From the NCBI GenBank assembly GCA_963754065.1, contig CAVWFH010000004.1:198228-262227 (forward strand): 64,000 nt of DNA, in the 5' to 3' direction. The notes beneath the pieces were generated by a model. That model ran no database searches. It was given only the letters and a program-made list of their open reading frames with translations, and was not told where the DNA came from. The DNA is from JALORV01 sp963754065 (lineage in GTDB: Bacteria > Pseudomonadota > Gammaproteobacteria > Burkholderiales > Burkholderiaceae_F). The position numbers and the translations under genes are program-made. Shown one piece after another: positions 38,779 through 48,360 of the stretch. Every line of letters begins with the position of its first letter. The stretch's first letter is position 1.

Positions 38779-39936
38779 ATGACACCGCTTCGGTTGACGT
38801 CCCGATTGCCGCGGGTTGGCACCACGATCTTCACCGTGATGTCCCAGCTCGCGCTCAAGCACGGCGCCGTCAACCTGGGCCAGGGTTTTCCGGACTTCAA
38901 CTGCGATCCGGCACTTCAGCGGCATCTCGAGGAGGCCGTGCGCGCGGGACACAACCAGTACGCGCCGATGGCTGGCGTACCCGCGTTGCGCGGCGCGATT
39001 GCTGCGAAGAACCTCACGCTCTACGGTCATCGCTACGACGCGGAAACCGAGATCACCATCACCGCCGGCGCGACGCAGGCCATCATGGCCAGCGTGCTCG
39101 CCCTCGTCCATCCGGGTGATGAAGTCATCGTGCTCGAACCAACGTACGACAGCTACGTCCCGTCGATCGAGCTGGCCGGCGGGCGACCGGTGTATGTGCC
39201 GCTCGATGCCGGGCGCGGCTACGCGCCTGACTGGGATCGCATCCGGGCAGCCATCACGCCCAAGACGCGATTGCTAATGCTCAATTTCCCGCACAACCCG
39301 ACAGGACGCGTGCTCCGGCCGGAGGATCTCGCCGCCCTCGAGCACATTGTCGAATCGACCGGCGTGATCGTGCTGTCGGACGAGGTCTACGAACACATCG
39401 TGTTCGACGGCATCGCACACCAGTCGCTGATGCGATCCCCGGCATTGGCCGAACGCACGGTCGTGATCTCAAGCTTTGGCAAGACGTTTCACACCACCGG
39501 TTGGAAGGTCGGCTATGCCTGCGCCCCCGCCGCGCTCAGCGCCGAGATCCGCAAGGTGCACCAGTTCATGGTGTTTGCCGTCAACACGCCGGCGCAGCAC
39601 GCCTTCGCCGCCTATCTGCAAGACCCTTCGCCCTATCTCGATCTGCCGGCGTTCTATCAGGCGAAGCGTGACCTGCTGATCGACGGGCTGCGTCGTACGC
39701 CCTTCCGTGTCCTTCCGTGCGAAGGCACGTATTTCGTGCTGGCCGATTATTCGGCGCTCAGTTCGGCGCCCGAGCCTGAGTTTGCGCAGTCGATGATCGT
39801 CAAGTACGGCGTCGCGGTCATCCCGGTGTCGGTGTTCTACGACGCGCCCCACGACCGCCGAGTCGTCCGCTTCTGCTTCGCAAAGAACGACTCGACCCTG
39901 CGCGACGCCCTGCAGCGTATTTCGGCCGCGCTCTAG
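38779..39936 (+). CDS. PLP-dependent aminotransferase, methionine aminotransferase-like
   Basis: This 385-residue class I/II aminotransferase has the PLP lysine in SSFGKTFHTTGWKVGY, the NPHNPTGR loop and the final arginine block RRVVRFCFAKND. It matches the YbdL/methionine:2-oxoacid aminotransferase group in length and in the opening VNLGQGFPDF. It is divergent from the M14 peptidase gene with a 69-bp gap holding both promoters. The start ATG fits the family; a longer open frame upstream is ignored because it would overlap the divergent gene. Confidence 0.88.
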   Translation: MTPLRLTSRLPRVGTTIFTVMSQLALKHGAVNLGQGFPDFNCDPALQRHLEEAVRAGHNQYAPMAGVPALRGAIAAKNLTLYGHRYDAETEITITAGATQAIMASVLALVHPGDEVIVLEPTYDSYVPSIELAGGRPVYVPLDAGRGYAPDWDRIRAAITPKTRLLMLNFPHNPTGRVLRPEDLAALEHIVESTGVIVLSDEVYEHIVFDGIAHQSLMRSPALAERTVVISSFGKTFHTTGWKVGYACAPAALSAEIRKVHQFMVFAVNTPAQHAFAAYLQDPSPYLDLPAFYQAKRDLLIDGLRRTPFRVLPCEGTYFVLADYSALSSAPEPEFAQSMIVKYGVAVIPVSVFYDAPHDRRVVRFCFAKNDSTLRDALQRISAAL

Positions 39937-40012
39937 CGCGAAGACAGTCACGTCGCATTGCACTCGAGCGAGTAGGCTCGGCCGTTCACCCACCTTTGAC
40001 GGGAGGAATGCC

Positions 40013-40528
40013 ATGTGCCCCGTAGCCCGTGCTATCGCAACGACCTTGTTCGTCGCGTGTTTCTCCGTTTCTGCGGCGTATGCGCAGTCGGCCGCGCCGC
40101 TTGTCGTCACAGCCAGCGACAAGGCCATCCAGTGGGGTCCCTGCCCCGGCTTCCTGCCCAAGGGGTGCCAGATCGGCGTGCTGCATGGTGACCCGGCCAA
40201 GCCCAACGTCGACATCTTCTTCAAGGTGCCGGGCAAGTCCAAGATCGCCGCGCACAAGCACACATCCGCCGAGCGCATGGTGCTGGTGCAGGGCGAGATG
40301 CAGGTGACTTACGAGGGCCACAAGCCGGTCACGCTGAAACGCGGCTCGTATGCCTACGGCCCGGCCGAACTGGTGCACGAGGCGGCCTGCCTCAGCGCCG
40401 AGCCCTGCGTGTTGTTCATCGCGTTCGAACAGCCGCTCGATGCAATCCCGATGAAAATGGCGGCCGCGAAGGCAGCCGAAGCAAAGGCGGCGACCACGGA
40501 GCCGAAGAAAAAGAGCGGCGGCTGTTGA
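40013..40528 (+). CDS. Exported cupin-domain protein
   Basis: This 171-residue protein has a signal peptide (about 1-24, ending AYAQ) and one cupin domain. The metal-binding motif appears as HKHTSAERMVLVQGEMQV, with a later GPAELVHEAACL providing the final His. The C-terminus is Ala/Lys-rich and ends KKKSGGC. GGGAGG lies 6 bases before the ATG. Periplasmic cupins of this kind have no common function, and neighbours do not help. Confidence 0.82.
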   Translation: MCPVARAIATTLFVACFSVSAAYAQSAAPLVVTASDKAIQWGPCPGFLPKGCQIGVLHGDPAKPNVDIFFKVPGKSKIAAHKHTSAERMVLVQGEMQVTYEGHKPVTLKRGSYAYGPAELVHEAACLSAEPCVLFIAFEQPLDAIPMKMAAAKAAEAKAATTEPKKKSGGC

Positions 40529-40675
40529 GTCCTGCCACCCACAAGAGACAGCCGGCGTCGGGCGGAGACTCCGAGCGCGTGCAGCAGTGGCGTCACCGGA
40601 CCCGGGCGACAGTCGCTCATACTTGATGCCTGTCGAAAGCATCGCCTTCTTTTCATCATTCAACGGGAGACATCC

Positions 40676-40882
40676 ATGGACGAGGAAACATTCAACCTGA
40701 GCATTCGCAAGTTCCTGAAGATGGTGGGCGTCAGTTCGCAGCGCGAGATCGAACAGGCGGTGGCGAAGGCGATTGCGGCTCGCGCCATCTCGGGGTCGGA
40801 ATCGTTCCCGGCAAAGGTGACACTCGAAGTCGCTGGCCTGAAGCTGAACGTCACTTTTGACGGCGAGATCCGGCTTCAGTGA
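40676..40882 (+). CDS. DUF6494 family small protein
   Basis: This 68-residue soluble protein begins MDEETFNLSIRKFLKMVGV and continues SQREIEQAVAKAI. I associate this pattern with DUF6494, a short conserved family of unknown function in betaproteobacteria. GGGAGA precedes the ATG by about 7 bases. It lies 23 bp before the Vgb-like gene and may be cotranscribed. Confidence 0.75.
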   Translation: MDEETFNLSIRKFLKMVGVSSQREIEQAVAKAIAARAISGSESFPAKVTLEVAGLKLNVTFDGEIRLQ

Positions 40883-40905
40883 GCGCGGTGGCCTGGGAGT
40901 CGACG

Positions 40906-41886
40906 ATGAGCCGATTCGCGATCAACAGGGTTGGCCTGACCGTACTGATCCTGGCCGCACTCGCTGCCCCGGCGCTGGGCCAGACGGTGCGCTACTTCGA
41001 GCTGCCGCCGCGCAGCGCGCCGCACGACGTTGCGCCGGCGCCCGATGGAACGGTCTGGTACACCGCGCAGCGCACGGGACATCTGGGCCGTCTCGATCCC
41101 CGTACCGGGAAGGTCGAGGAAATCCCGCTCGGCCGCGGCTCGGCCCCGCACGGAGTGATCGTCGGTCCCGACGGGGCCGCATGGGTCACCGACAGCGGGC
41201 AGAACGCCATCGTGCGTGTCGATCCGGCCACCAAGGCAGTCAGAGTGTTCCCGCTGCCGCAGGGCACGCCCTACACGAACATGAATACCGCGGCATTCGA
41301 CGGCAACGGCGTGCTGTGGTGGACCGGACAGTCGGGATACTTCGGCAGTGTGAATCCGAAGACGGGCGAAGCGCGCGTCATGGAAGCCCCGCGAGGGCGC
41401 GGACCGTACGGCATCACCGCCACACCGTCAGGAGACATCTACTACGTCTCGCTCGCTGGCAGCCATCTTGCGAAAATCGACACACGCACAGGCGTGGCCA
41501 CCGTCATCGAACCGCCGACGCCACGGCAGGGTGCGCGTCGTGTCTGGAGCGATAGCAAGGGACGCCTGTGGATCAGCGAGTGGCTGTCGGGCCAGGTCAG
41601 CATGTACAACCCGGCGAACGGCCAATGGAAGGCCTGGAAGCCGCCGGAGCGCGCGCAGATGTACTCCGTCTATGTCGACGAGCGCGACAAGGTGTGGCTG
41701 ACCGAGTGGTCGACCAACGCCATCGTGCGGTTTGATCCCGAAACGGAAAAGTTCGAGAACTTCCCCAGCGATCGAAGCAATGCGCAGGTGCGCCAGATGC
41801 TGGGCCGGCCGGGCGAAGCGTGGGGCGCGGAGTCCGGAACGGATCGGCTGGTCGTGATCTCGACCACCCCTACTCCGGGTCGCTGA
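40906..41886 (+). CDS. Vgb-like (virginiamycin B lyase family) beta-propeller protein
   Basis: This 326-residue exported protein has a signal peptide (about 1-26, ending ALGQ) followed by repeats of the form PDGTVWYTAQRTGHLGRLDP, the blades of a seven-bladed Vgb/SMP-30-like propeller. Members include streptogramin lyase, but most environmental copies are of unknown function. A GTG at 40879 would add nine residues before the signal peptide; the ATG at 40906 gives a better signal sequence. Confidence 0.82.
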   Translation: MSRFAINRVGLTVLILAALAAPALGQTVRYFELPPRSAPHDVAPAPDGTVWYTAQRTGHLGRLDPRTGKVEEIPLGRGSAPHGVIVGPDGAAWVTDSGQNAIVRVDPATKAVRVFPLPQGTPYTNMNTAAFDGNGVLWWTGQSGYFGSVNPKTGEARVMEAPRGRGPYGITATPSGDIYYVSLAGSHLAKIDTRTGVATVIEPPTPRQGARRVWSDSKGRLWISEWLSGQVSMYNPANGQWKAWKPPERAQMYSVYVDERDKVWLTEWSTNAIVRFDPETEKFENFPSDRSNAQVRQMLGRPGEAWGAESGTDRLVVISTTPTPGR

Positions 41887-41941
41887 GTCGGGAGTCGACT
41901 GCCGGCCCGCGGAAACGTGCCGACAGCCTGGACTCAGGAAC

Positions 41942-43026
41942 CTACACCTTCTTGGTCGTGGGCAACCCAAGCTGTGACCACAACAGCATGCCGCCACGCA
42001 GGTTGGCACAGCGATCGAATCCGGCGCTGCGCAGGATCACGGTCGCCTGCCCCGATCGCACTCCGGCGTGGCAGACCGCCACCACCGGCTTCTCGCGCGG
42101 GATCTCGGACACGCGCGCTTTGAGCTCGTTCAGGGGAACGAGCTGTGAACCGGCGATGCAGCCCGAGCGAGTCCTGCATCTCCTGGGGCTGGCGCACGTC
42201 GAGCACGTGAACGTCTGGCAGGTGCTCGGCGACCCACTCGGGCTCGACTTCGAGCAGGCCGGCGTAGGTCTGGCGCACCGGCCCCCAGTCGGCCGGGCGC
42301 GGCACCTTGCCATCGGCAGGCTGGCCGGAGCGCAGATTGGCAGGCACCGCGATATCGATCTGCTTGGGATGAGGCAGGTTCAGGTTCTCCATGAACCCGA
42401 CGAAGTCGCGTTCATCGGCGCCGCCGCCAATGCGCGGGTTGTGAGTTCGCTCTTCTGCCACCGACGACACCGTGCGGCCACTGTAGTCATGCGCAGGAAA
42501 GAGCAGGCACGCATCCGGGCAGGGTGAAGATTTCCTGCACGATCGAGCGATACAGGGTGTGGGCACTGCCGTGCTGGAAGTCGCAGCGGCCGGCACCGCG
42601 GATCAGCAGCGTGTCGCCGGTGAAAGCCAGACGATGATCGTCGAGCACCAGCGTCATGCAGCCGTCGGTGTGGCCCGGCGTGGCGCGCACCTCCAGGTGG
42701 CGACTGCCGAATGCAATGCGATCGCCGTGATCGAGCGGCAGGTCGACGCCCTGGATCGGCGGCTGGTAGCGCCGCGAGATCGCAATGCGGCAGCCGGTGG
42801 CCTGCTGCATCATCCAGGCGCCGGTGACGTGGTCGGCATGGCAGTGCGTATCCACCGCGACGACGAGCCTGAGGTCCAGCTCGCGGAGCAACGCGGCGTC
42901 GCGCAAGTGCTGCTCGAACACCGCGTCAATGAGTACTGCATCGCGCGTGTGCAGGTCGCCCAGTACATACGTATATGTCGACGAGGCGGCGTCGAACAGC
43001 TGGCGAAAGACGAGATTGGCGAACAT
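41942..43026 (-). CDS. Persulfide dioxygenase-rhodanese fusion (two frameshifts)
   Basis: The N-terminal part (about 43026-42520) is an ETHE1-like metallo-beta-lactamase-fold persulfide dioxygenase. It has THCHADH, an RATPGHTDGCMTLVL block and FTGDTLLIRGAGRCDF. The C-terminal part is a rhodanese domain (LDVRQPQEM and the active-site loop VCHAGVRSGQA), the layout called PRF. It would oxidise glutathione persulfide and transfer sulfur in sulfide detoxification. The frame breaks near 42515 (a surplus G in CCCGGAT) and near 42145 (a surplus G in a GGG run). Removing one base at each restores a continuous protein of about 360 residues, so these are probably sequencing errors. Confidence 0.82.
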
Positions 43027-43191
43027 TGCGAAGGTCGGAGCACTCGGGTGCCGTGATTTGACCACGCCCGGCTGAAAACTGCCTGCCAAAGTTTGCATCG
43101 TTCCGGACGCCGGCAGCGAATCGCACCAAGCCGATTGTGCTGACCGACGGCGTACGCGACAATGCCGCCTTTGCACTCACGCGGACCTCCG

Positions 43192-43870
43192 ATGATCACC
43201 GTCCACCACCTGAACAACTCACGCTCGCAGCGCGTGCTGTGGCTGCTCGAGGAACTCGGTGTCACCTACGAAATCACGAAGTACGAGCGTGATCCCAAAA
43301 CGATGCTTGCGCCGGCTTCACTCCGCGAGATTCACCCTCTGGGCAAATCGCCCGTGATCAGTGATGGCGACATCACCGTGGCCGAATCCGGCGCGATCCT
43401 CGAATACCTCGTCGAGCGGTACGACGACGATGGTCGCCTGGCGCCCGCCGTCGGCACGCCTGAGCGACTGCGCTGGCGCTACTGGATGCACTTCGCGGAA
43501 GGCTCCGCCATGCCGCCGCTGCTGATCAAGCTGATCTGTGAAAAGGTCGCGCGATCGCCGATGCCGTTTTTCGCCAGGCCGATCGCGCGCGCGATTTCGG
43601 CAAAAGTCCAGGCGATGGTCGTCGAACCGAACCTGAAACGCCAGCTGGACTTCATGGAGTCCGAACTCTCGCAACAACAAGTGGTTTGCCGGCAGCGAGT
43701 TCAGTGCCGCCGACATCCAGATGAGCTTCCCGCTGGAAGCCGCCGCGCAGCGTGCCGGACTCGATGCGAGCCGGCCGAAACTGATGGGATTCCTCAAGCG
43801 TATCCACGCGCGGCCGGCGTACAAAAGAGCGCTCCAGCGCGGCGGACCCTACAGCTTCGCCGAGGACTGA
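43192..43870 (+). CDS. Glutathione S-transferase (one frameshift)
   Basis: This is a GST of about 225 residues. The thioredoxin-like N-terminal domain (about 1-80) contains NNSRSQRVLWLLEEL and GKSPVISDGDITVAESGAI, and a helical C-terminal domain follows. The frame breaks near 43675-43682 in CAACAACAAG. The true sequence continues one frame over as NKWFAGSEFSAADIQMSFPLE and ends at 43868-43870. A one-base error in the repeat explains it. It lies beside the persulfide dioxygenase gene, divergent from it, and both use glutathione. Confidence 0.85.
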
Positions 43871-43936
43871 ACTTTCTGGCACCACGCCACGCTACAGATC
43901 AGCATTGCCGTGTAGCTGGATTCCGCTCGAGGCGCA

Positions 43937-44869
43937 TCAGAATCCAACCGCGGCCTTGCCCTTCAGCTCCAGCATCTTGCGTGCCTCATCCGGAGTCGCG
44001 ACCTCCAGCCCGAGTCCCTCGACGATCTGACGCGCGGCACGCACCTGCGCCGCGTTCGACTCGGCGAACTTGCCGGGTCCGAGCCACAGGCTGTCCTCCA
44101 GCCCCACACGGATGTTGCCGCCCATAGCAGCGGACATGGCCGCGATCGGCAGCTGGTTGCGCCCGGCGCCCAGCACACTCCACAGGTAGTTGTCGCCGAA
44201 CAGTCGATCCGCAGTGCGCTTCATGTGTGCGACGTCGTCCGGGTGCGGTCCGATACCTCCGAGAATGCCAAAGACGCTCTGGATGAAGAGCGGCGCCTTG
44301 ACGATGCCACGGTCGAAGAAGTGCCTGGCTGTATACAGATGGCCGATGTCGTAGCACTCGATTTCGAAACGCGTTGCATTGCCCGCGCACGAGGTCAGGA
44401 TGTGGTCAATGTCCTTGAAGGTGTTCTTGAATACACGGTCATAGGAGCCTTCGAGGTACGGACGCTCCCAGTCGAACTTGAATTCCTTGAAGCGATCGAG
44501 CATCGGATAGAGCCCGAAGTTCATCGAACCCATGTTCAGTGATGCAACCTCGGGCTTGAGCTGCAGTGCCGGCTGCAGACGTTCCTCGACCAGCATGGTC
44601 GGCGCGCCGCCGGTGGTGAAGTTGATCACCACGTCGCTTCTGCGCGCAATGGCTGGCGCGAACTCGAGGAAGAGCTTGGGGTCCTGCGTCGGATGGCCGT
44701 CGACCGGATCGCGCGCGTGCAGATGGACGATCGCTGCGCCGGCCTCAGCCGCAGCGACGGCGGCGTCTTCGATCTCCTTCGGCGTCACGGGCAGATACGG
44801 CGACATCGAGGGCGTGTGAATCGCCCCGGTGACGGCGCAGGTGATGATCACTTTTCGCTTGGCGGCCAT
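43937..44869 (-). CDS. BKACE-family beta-keto acid cleavage enzyme
   Basis: This 310-residue protein of the 3-keto-5-aminohexanoate cleavage enzyme (DUF849) family condenses a beta-keto acid with acetyl-CoA to give acetoacetyl-CoA and a new CoA ester or amine product. The zinc site VHLHARDP and the GGAPTMLVEERLQ, NMGSMNFG and GRNQLPIAAMSAAMGGNIRVGLEDSLW blocks are present. It is 12 bp after the dehydrogenase gene, suggesting a two-step oxidation then cleavage route. The ATG at 44869 is preferred to a TTG at 44881. Confidence 0.92.
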   Translation of the reverse strand: MAAKRKVIITCAVTGAIHTPSMSPYLPVTPKEIEDAAVAAAEAGAAIVHLHARDPVDGHPTQDPKLFLEFAPAIARRSDVVINFTTGGAPTMLVEERLQPALQLKPEVASLNMGSMNFGLYPMLDRFKEFKFDWERPYLEGSYDRVFKNTFKDIDHILTSCAGNATRFEIECYDIGHLYTARHFFDRGIVKAPLFIQSVFGILGGIGPHPDDVAHMKRTADRLFGDNYLWSVLGAGRNQLPIAAMSAAMGGNIRVGLEDSLWLGPGKFAESNAAQVRAARQIVEGLGLEVATPDEARKMLELKGKAAVGF

Positions 44870-44881
44870 GAGATTTCCCAA

Positions 44882-45838
44882 TCAATGGTTGTCAGTCGTG
44901 TCGTTGTCGATCTTGTGTCGGCGCAGGGCCAGCAGGCGCCGGTCGCGCCATTGCATCAATCGTTCGCGCTCATCGGGCGCCGCGGGCCGGCCGAGCGCCG
45001 CAACCACTCGCTGGGCGCTCTCGCCTTCCCACACGCTCGGCGCCGGCGGGTCGGCGGCCAGGCGCCGATAGAACCCGCTGTAGCGGGCGCAGTAATCGGC
45101 GACGCCGCCCGGGGCGTTGAGTTCGATCGTCGCGAACGGCCCCATGAACGACCAGCGCAGTCCGAGCCCGTCGCGCACGGTCTTGTCGAGATCCTCGGGC
45201 GAGATCACATCATCCGCCACCAATCGCATCGCCTCCGACAACAGCGCACCCTGCAGGCGATTCAGGACGAAGCCGTCGATCTCACGACGAATGCGCACGG
45301 GCACCTGTCCCACCGAGCTCATGATGTCGGTCGCGCTCGCGAGCGTCGCTTCGCTGGTCCACGGCGCGCCGCACAGTTCGACCACCGGCACCAGGTGCGG
45401 CGGATTGACCGGATGCGCGACGAGGCAGCGGGCGCGGCCGGCAAGCTCCGCCGTGAAAAGCGAGGCGACGATCGCCGACGTGCTGCTGGCCAGGATCGCC
45501 TCGGCAGGCGCCAGGCGATCGAGTTCTGCGAAGACGATGCGCTTGATCTCCACTTCTTCCGGGAGGTTTTCCTGCACCCACGCCACTCCGGCTACGGCAT
45601 CGGCCAGGCCGGCGCTGATCTCGATGCGCGCAATCGCCGCCCTGGCATCGTCGGCCAGACCCGCCTGCTCCTGCTCCGCGAGTGACCGTGCGATCAGGTC
45701 GCGAGCCACCTCGAGCTGCGATGGTGCGGAATCGGTGATGCGCACGCTCCATCCGGCGCGCGCAAACACCATGGCCCAGGCGCGACCGATCAAGCCGGCG
45801 CCGACGATCGCGGCGCACTTCCTTGCCTTCACATCCAC
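44882..45838 (-). CDS. 3-Hydroxyacyl-CoA dehydrogenase family protein (lambda-crystallin/carnitine dehydrogenase-like)
   Basis: This 318-residue NAD-dependent dehydrogenase has a Rossmann domain (GAGLIGRAWAMVFARAG), the catalytic region SSTSAIVASLF and HPVNPPHLVPVVE, and a C-terminal domain with GLGLRWSFMGPFATIELNAPGGVADYCARYS. The last block resembles lambda-crystallin/L-gulonate 3-dehydrogenase and L-carnitine dehydrogenase more than fatty-acid enzymes. It would oxidise a 3-hydroxy acid to the 3-keto acid used by the BKACE enzyme next door. Its start overlaps the end of the transporter gene by 10 bases. Confidence 0.88.
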   Translation of the reverse strand: MDVKARKCAAIVGAGLIGRAWAMVFARAGWSVRITDSAPSQLEVARDLIARSLAEQEQAGLADDARAAIARIEISAGLADAVAGVAWVQENLPEEVEIKRIVFAELDRLAPAEAILASSTSAIVASLFTAELAGRARCLVAHPVNPPHLVPVVELCGAPWTSEATLASATDIMSSVGQVPVRIRREIDGFVLNRLQGALLSEAMRLVADDVISPEDLDKTVRDGLGLRWSFMGPFATIELNAPGGVADYCARYSGFYRRLAADPPAPSVWEGESAQRVVAALGRPAAPDERERLMQWRDRRLLALRRHKIDNDTTDNH

Positions 45839-48357
45839 AGCACTTTCCTCCGCAGTTCCAGATCATCACGCAGCGCCGACGCCGGACCTTCGTGGACGAC
45901 GCTGCCGCGCTCGAGTACATAGGCGCGTTCGGCAAGCGTCAGCACCAGATCGAGATTGTGTTCGACGATCACGATCGCAAGCTCGCCGCGCAGCCGATCG
46001 AAGGCTTCGAAGAGTTCCTCGACGACCGTGGGCGCAAGCCCCTCGAACGGTTCATCGAGCAACAGCACCCTCACATGGCCGGCCAGTGCACGCGCGACCG
46101 CGACCATCTGCTGCTCGCCGCCCGAGAGATAGTCGGCCGGCGTGTCGATCCGCGCCGCCAGCTTCGGAAAGAACTCGAGGATCTTCTCGTCGGACCAGGC
46201 GACACCCTCGCCCTCGCTGCGCTTCAGTCGTCCCAGCGCCAGGTTGTCGCGCACGCTCATGCCGGCAAAGAGCGCCCGGCCCTGCGGCACATAGCCCACA
46301 CCATCGCGCGCAATCTGCCAGGCCTCGCGCCCGGCGAGCGCAGTGCCGGCGAGCGCGATCGCGCCCGATGCCACGGGCACGGTCCCGATGATCGTCTTCA
46401 GCAGCGTTGACTTGCCGGCACCATTGCGGCCAAGCAGCGCGACGATCTCGCGCTCGTGCACCGCCAGGGTGACCTCCTTGAGGATGTGGCTCTTGCCATA
46501 GAACGCATCGACGCGATCGAGCGCGAGCAGCACCGGCGCGTCCGCGCTGGTCGCGCCGCCCCGCACCCGTGATGTGAGCGCCTTCGTTCCGGAGCCGATG
46601 TAGATCTCGCGCACGGCGCTGCTCTCACGCGCTCCGGCCGCATCGCCGTCGAAAAGCACCGCACCATCATTCATGACGGTCACGCGATCGGCGAGCGCAA
46701 ACACGCGGTCGATGTCGTGCTCGACCAGCAGGACCGGGACGTCGGCCGAAATGCGCTTGATCAACTGGCCGACGCGTTCCCGCTCCGCCGCGGCCAGGCC
46801 CGCAAGCGGCTCATCGAGCAACAGCACGCGCGGCGCGGAGGACAGTGCAAGCCCCATGTCGAGCAGCCGCTGGCCGCCGTAGGACAGGGCTCCGGCTTCG
46901 GCGCGCTCGATGCCCGACAGCCCGAGAAAGCGGATCAGCTCCGCGGTCTCGCGCATGACCGGCTCCACGGCCTGAGTCGGCGTCCATCCGTTGAATCGTC
47001 CCGGATGCCGCGACTGGACCGCGAGGCGCAGATTTTCCTGCACGTCGAGGGCCGGAAAGAGGTTGGTGATCTGGAATGAGCGTGCGAGTCCGGCGGCCAC
47101 GATGCGGTAGGGCGGCATGCCGGTCACATCGACCCCCGCCAGCATGACCCGGCCTTTGTCGGGCGGAAACAGGCCCGAAATCAGGTTGAAAAGTGTGGTC
47201 TTGCCAGCACCGTTGGGACCGATCAGCGCGTGCAGCGAACGCGCCGACACGTCGACGTTCGCATCGCGCAAGGCATGGATGCCGCCGAAGGACTTGGCCA
47301 GTCCGTGCGCCGCGAGCACCACTCCGCCGTCGGCCGCGCGTGGCTTGAGGAACGCAGGCAGTTGCACGCCCTGCTCGATTGCACGACCCGCCATGGCCGC
47401 TGCCTCGACCGACTTCCGGCGCAGCGGCGCCGTCAGCCGCTGCCAGACACCGACCAGGCCACTCGGTGAGAACACGATGAAACCCACGAACAACAGGCCG
47501 AAGAACCAGAGCCAGTGTGGCGTCCAGATCGACAGGTATTCGCGGAACAGAATGTAGAAAAGTGCGCCCAGTGCCGGTCCGAGCAGGCTGCGCATGCCGC
47601 CGATGATCACCATCGCCAGCAACTCGCCGGAAAAACTGACGGCAGTCGGATCGGCAGACGCGAAGCGATGGTGAAAGGCGAACAGCACGCCGGCGAATCC
47701 GGTCAGTACCGATGACAGCACGAACGCGACCAGCTTGTAGCGAGGAGTGGCGTAGCCGATGAACTGAGCCCGCTGCTCGTTCTCGCGGATTGCGTTCAGC
47801 ACCGTGCCGATGGGCGACCGGTGAAAGCGGGAAAGCCCATAGACCACGGCCAACCCGCACAGCGCAACGAGGCCGTAGTACCACCAGCGGCTCTCGAGAT
47901 CTGCGCCTAGCCAGGTGGCGCGCGTCAGGCCGCCCAGGCCGTTTTCACCTCCGGTGAACGCCGTCCAGCGAAACGCGACCGAGTAGACGAGCGCCGACAG
48001 CGCCAGCGTCAGCAACGAGAAGTAAACACCGCGTCGGCGCAGCACGAAGAAACCGGCCACGATCGACGCGATCAGCAGCAAGACCAATGCAAACAGCGTT
48101 GGCCACAGCATCGACCCTGGAAACCAGTGAAGCTGCGTCAGCGCTGCCGCATAGGCACCGATGCCGAACCACGCACCGTGGCCGAACGACACGAGGCCGG
48201 TCTGCCCCACCAGGATGTTGAGCGCCATGCAGGCGATCGCGAAGATCACCACATCGGTCGCGCTCGTCATCGTCAGGCCGCCCGCCAGCAGCGCAATGGG
48301 CAGCACCAGCATCGATAACGCCGCAACGAGGACCGGTGACCGCCACAGGCTATGCAT
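45829..48357 (-). CDS. Triple-fused branched-chain ABC transporter: LivM permease, LivG and LivF ATPases
   Basis: This 842-residue polypeptide joins three normally separate proteins. Residues 1 to about 310 are a LivM-type permease with eight to ten membrane segments. Residues about 345-590 are a LivG-type ATPase (Walker A GPNGAGKTT 380-388, signature LSYGG 491-495, Walker B VLLLDEP 511-517). Residues about 608-842 are a LivF-type ATPase (Walker A GRNGAGKST 643-651, signature YLSGGEQQ). The joins have no stop or frame change. LivH (3 bp upstream) and a binding protein complete the importer. The substrate is likely a carboxylate handled by the neighbouring dehydrogenase and BKACE. Confidence 0.93.
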   Translation of the reverse strand: MHSLWRSPVLVAALSMLVLPIALLAGGLTMTSATDVVIFAIACMALNILVGQTGLVSFGHGAWFGIGAYAAALTQLHWFPGSMLWPTLFALVLLLIASIVAGFFVLRRRGVYFSLLTLALSALVYSVAFRWTAFTGGENGLGGLTRATWLGADLESRWWYYGLVALCGLAVVYGLSRFHRSPIGTVLNAIRENEQRAQFIGYATPRYKLVAFVLSSVLTGFAGVLFAFHHRFASADPTAVSFSGELLAMVIIGGMRSLLGPALGALFYILFREYLSIWTPHWLWFFGLLFVGFIVFSPSGLVGVWQRLTAPLRRKSVEAAAMAGRAIEQGVQLPAFLKPRAADGGVVLAAHGLAKSFGGIHALRDANVDVSARSLHALIGPNGAGKTTLFNLISGLFPPDKGRVMLAGVDVTGMPPYRIVAAGLARSFQITNLFPALDVQENLRLAVQSRHPGRFNGWTPTQAVEPVMRETAELIRFLGLSGIERAEAGALSYGGQRLLDMGLALSSAPRVLLLDEPLAGLAAAERERVGQLIKRISADVPVLLVEHDIDRVFALADRVTVMNDGAVLFDGDAAGARESSAVREIYIGSGTKALTSRVRGGATSADAPVLLALDRVDAFYGKSHILKEVTLAVHEREIVALLGRNGAGKSTLLKTIIGTVPVASGAIALAGTALAGREAWQIARDGVGYVPQGRALFAGMSVRDNLALGRLKRSEGEGVAWSDEKILEFFPKLAARIDTPADYLSGGEQQMVAVARALAGHVRVLLLDEPFEGLAPTVVEELFEAFDRLRGELAIVIVEHNLDLVLTLAERAYVLERGSVVHEGPASALRDDLELRRKVLWM

Positions 48358-48360
48358 CGG

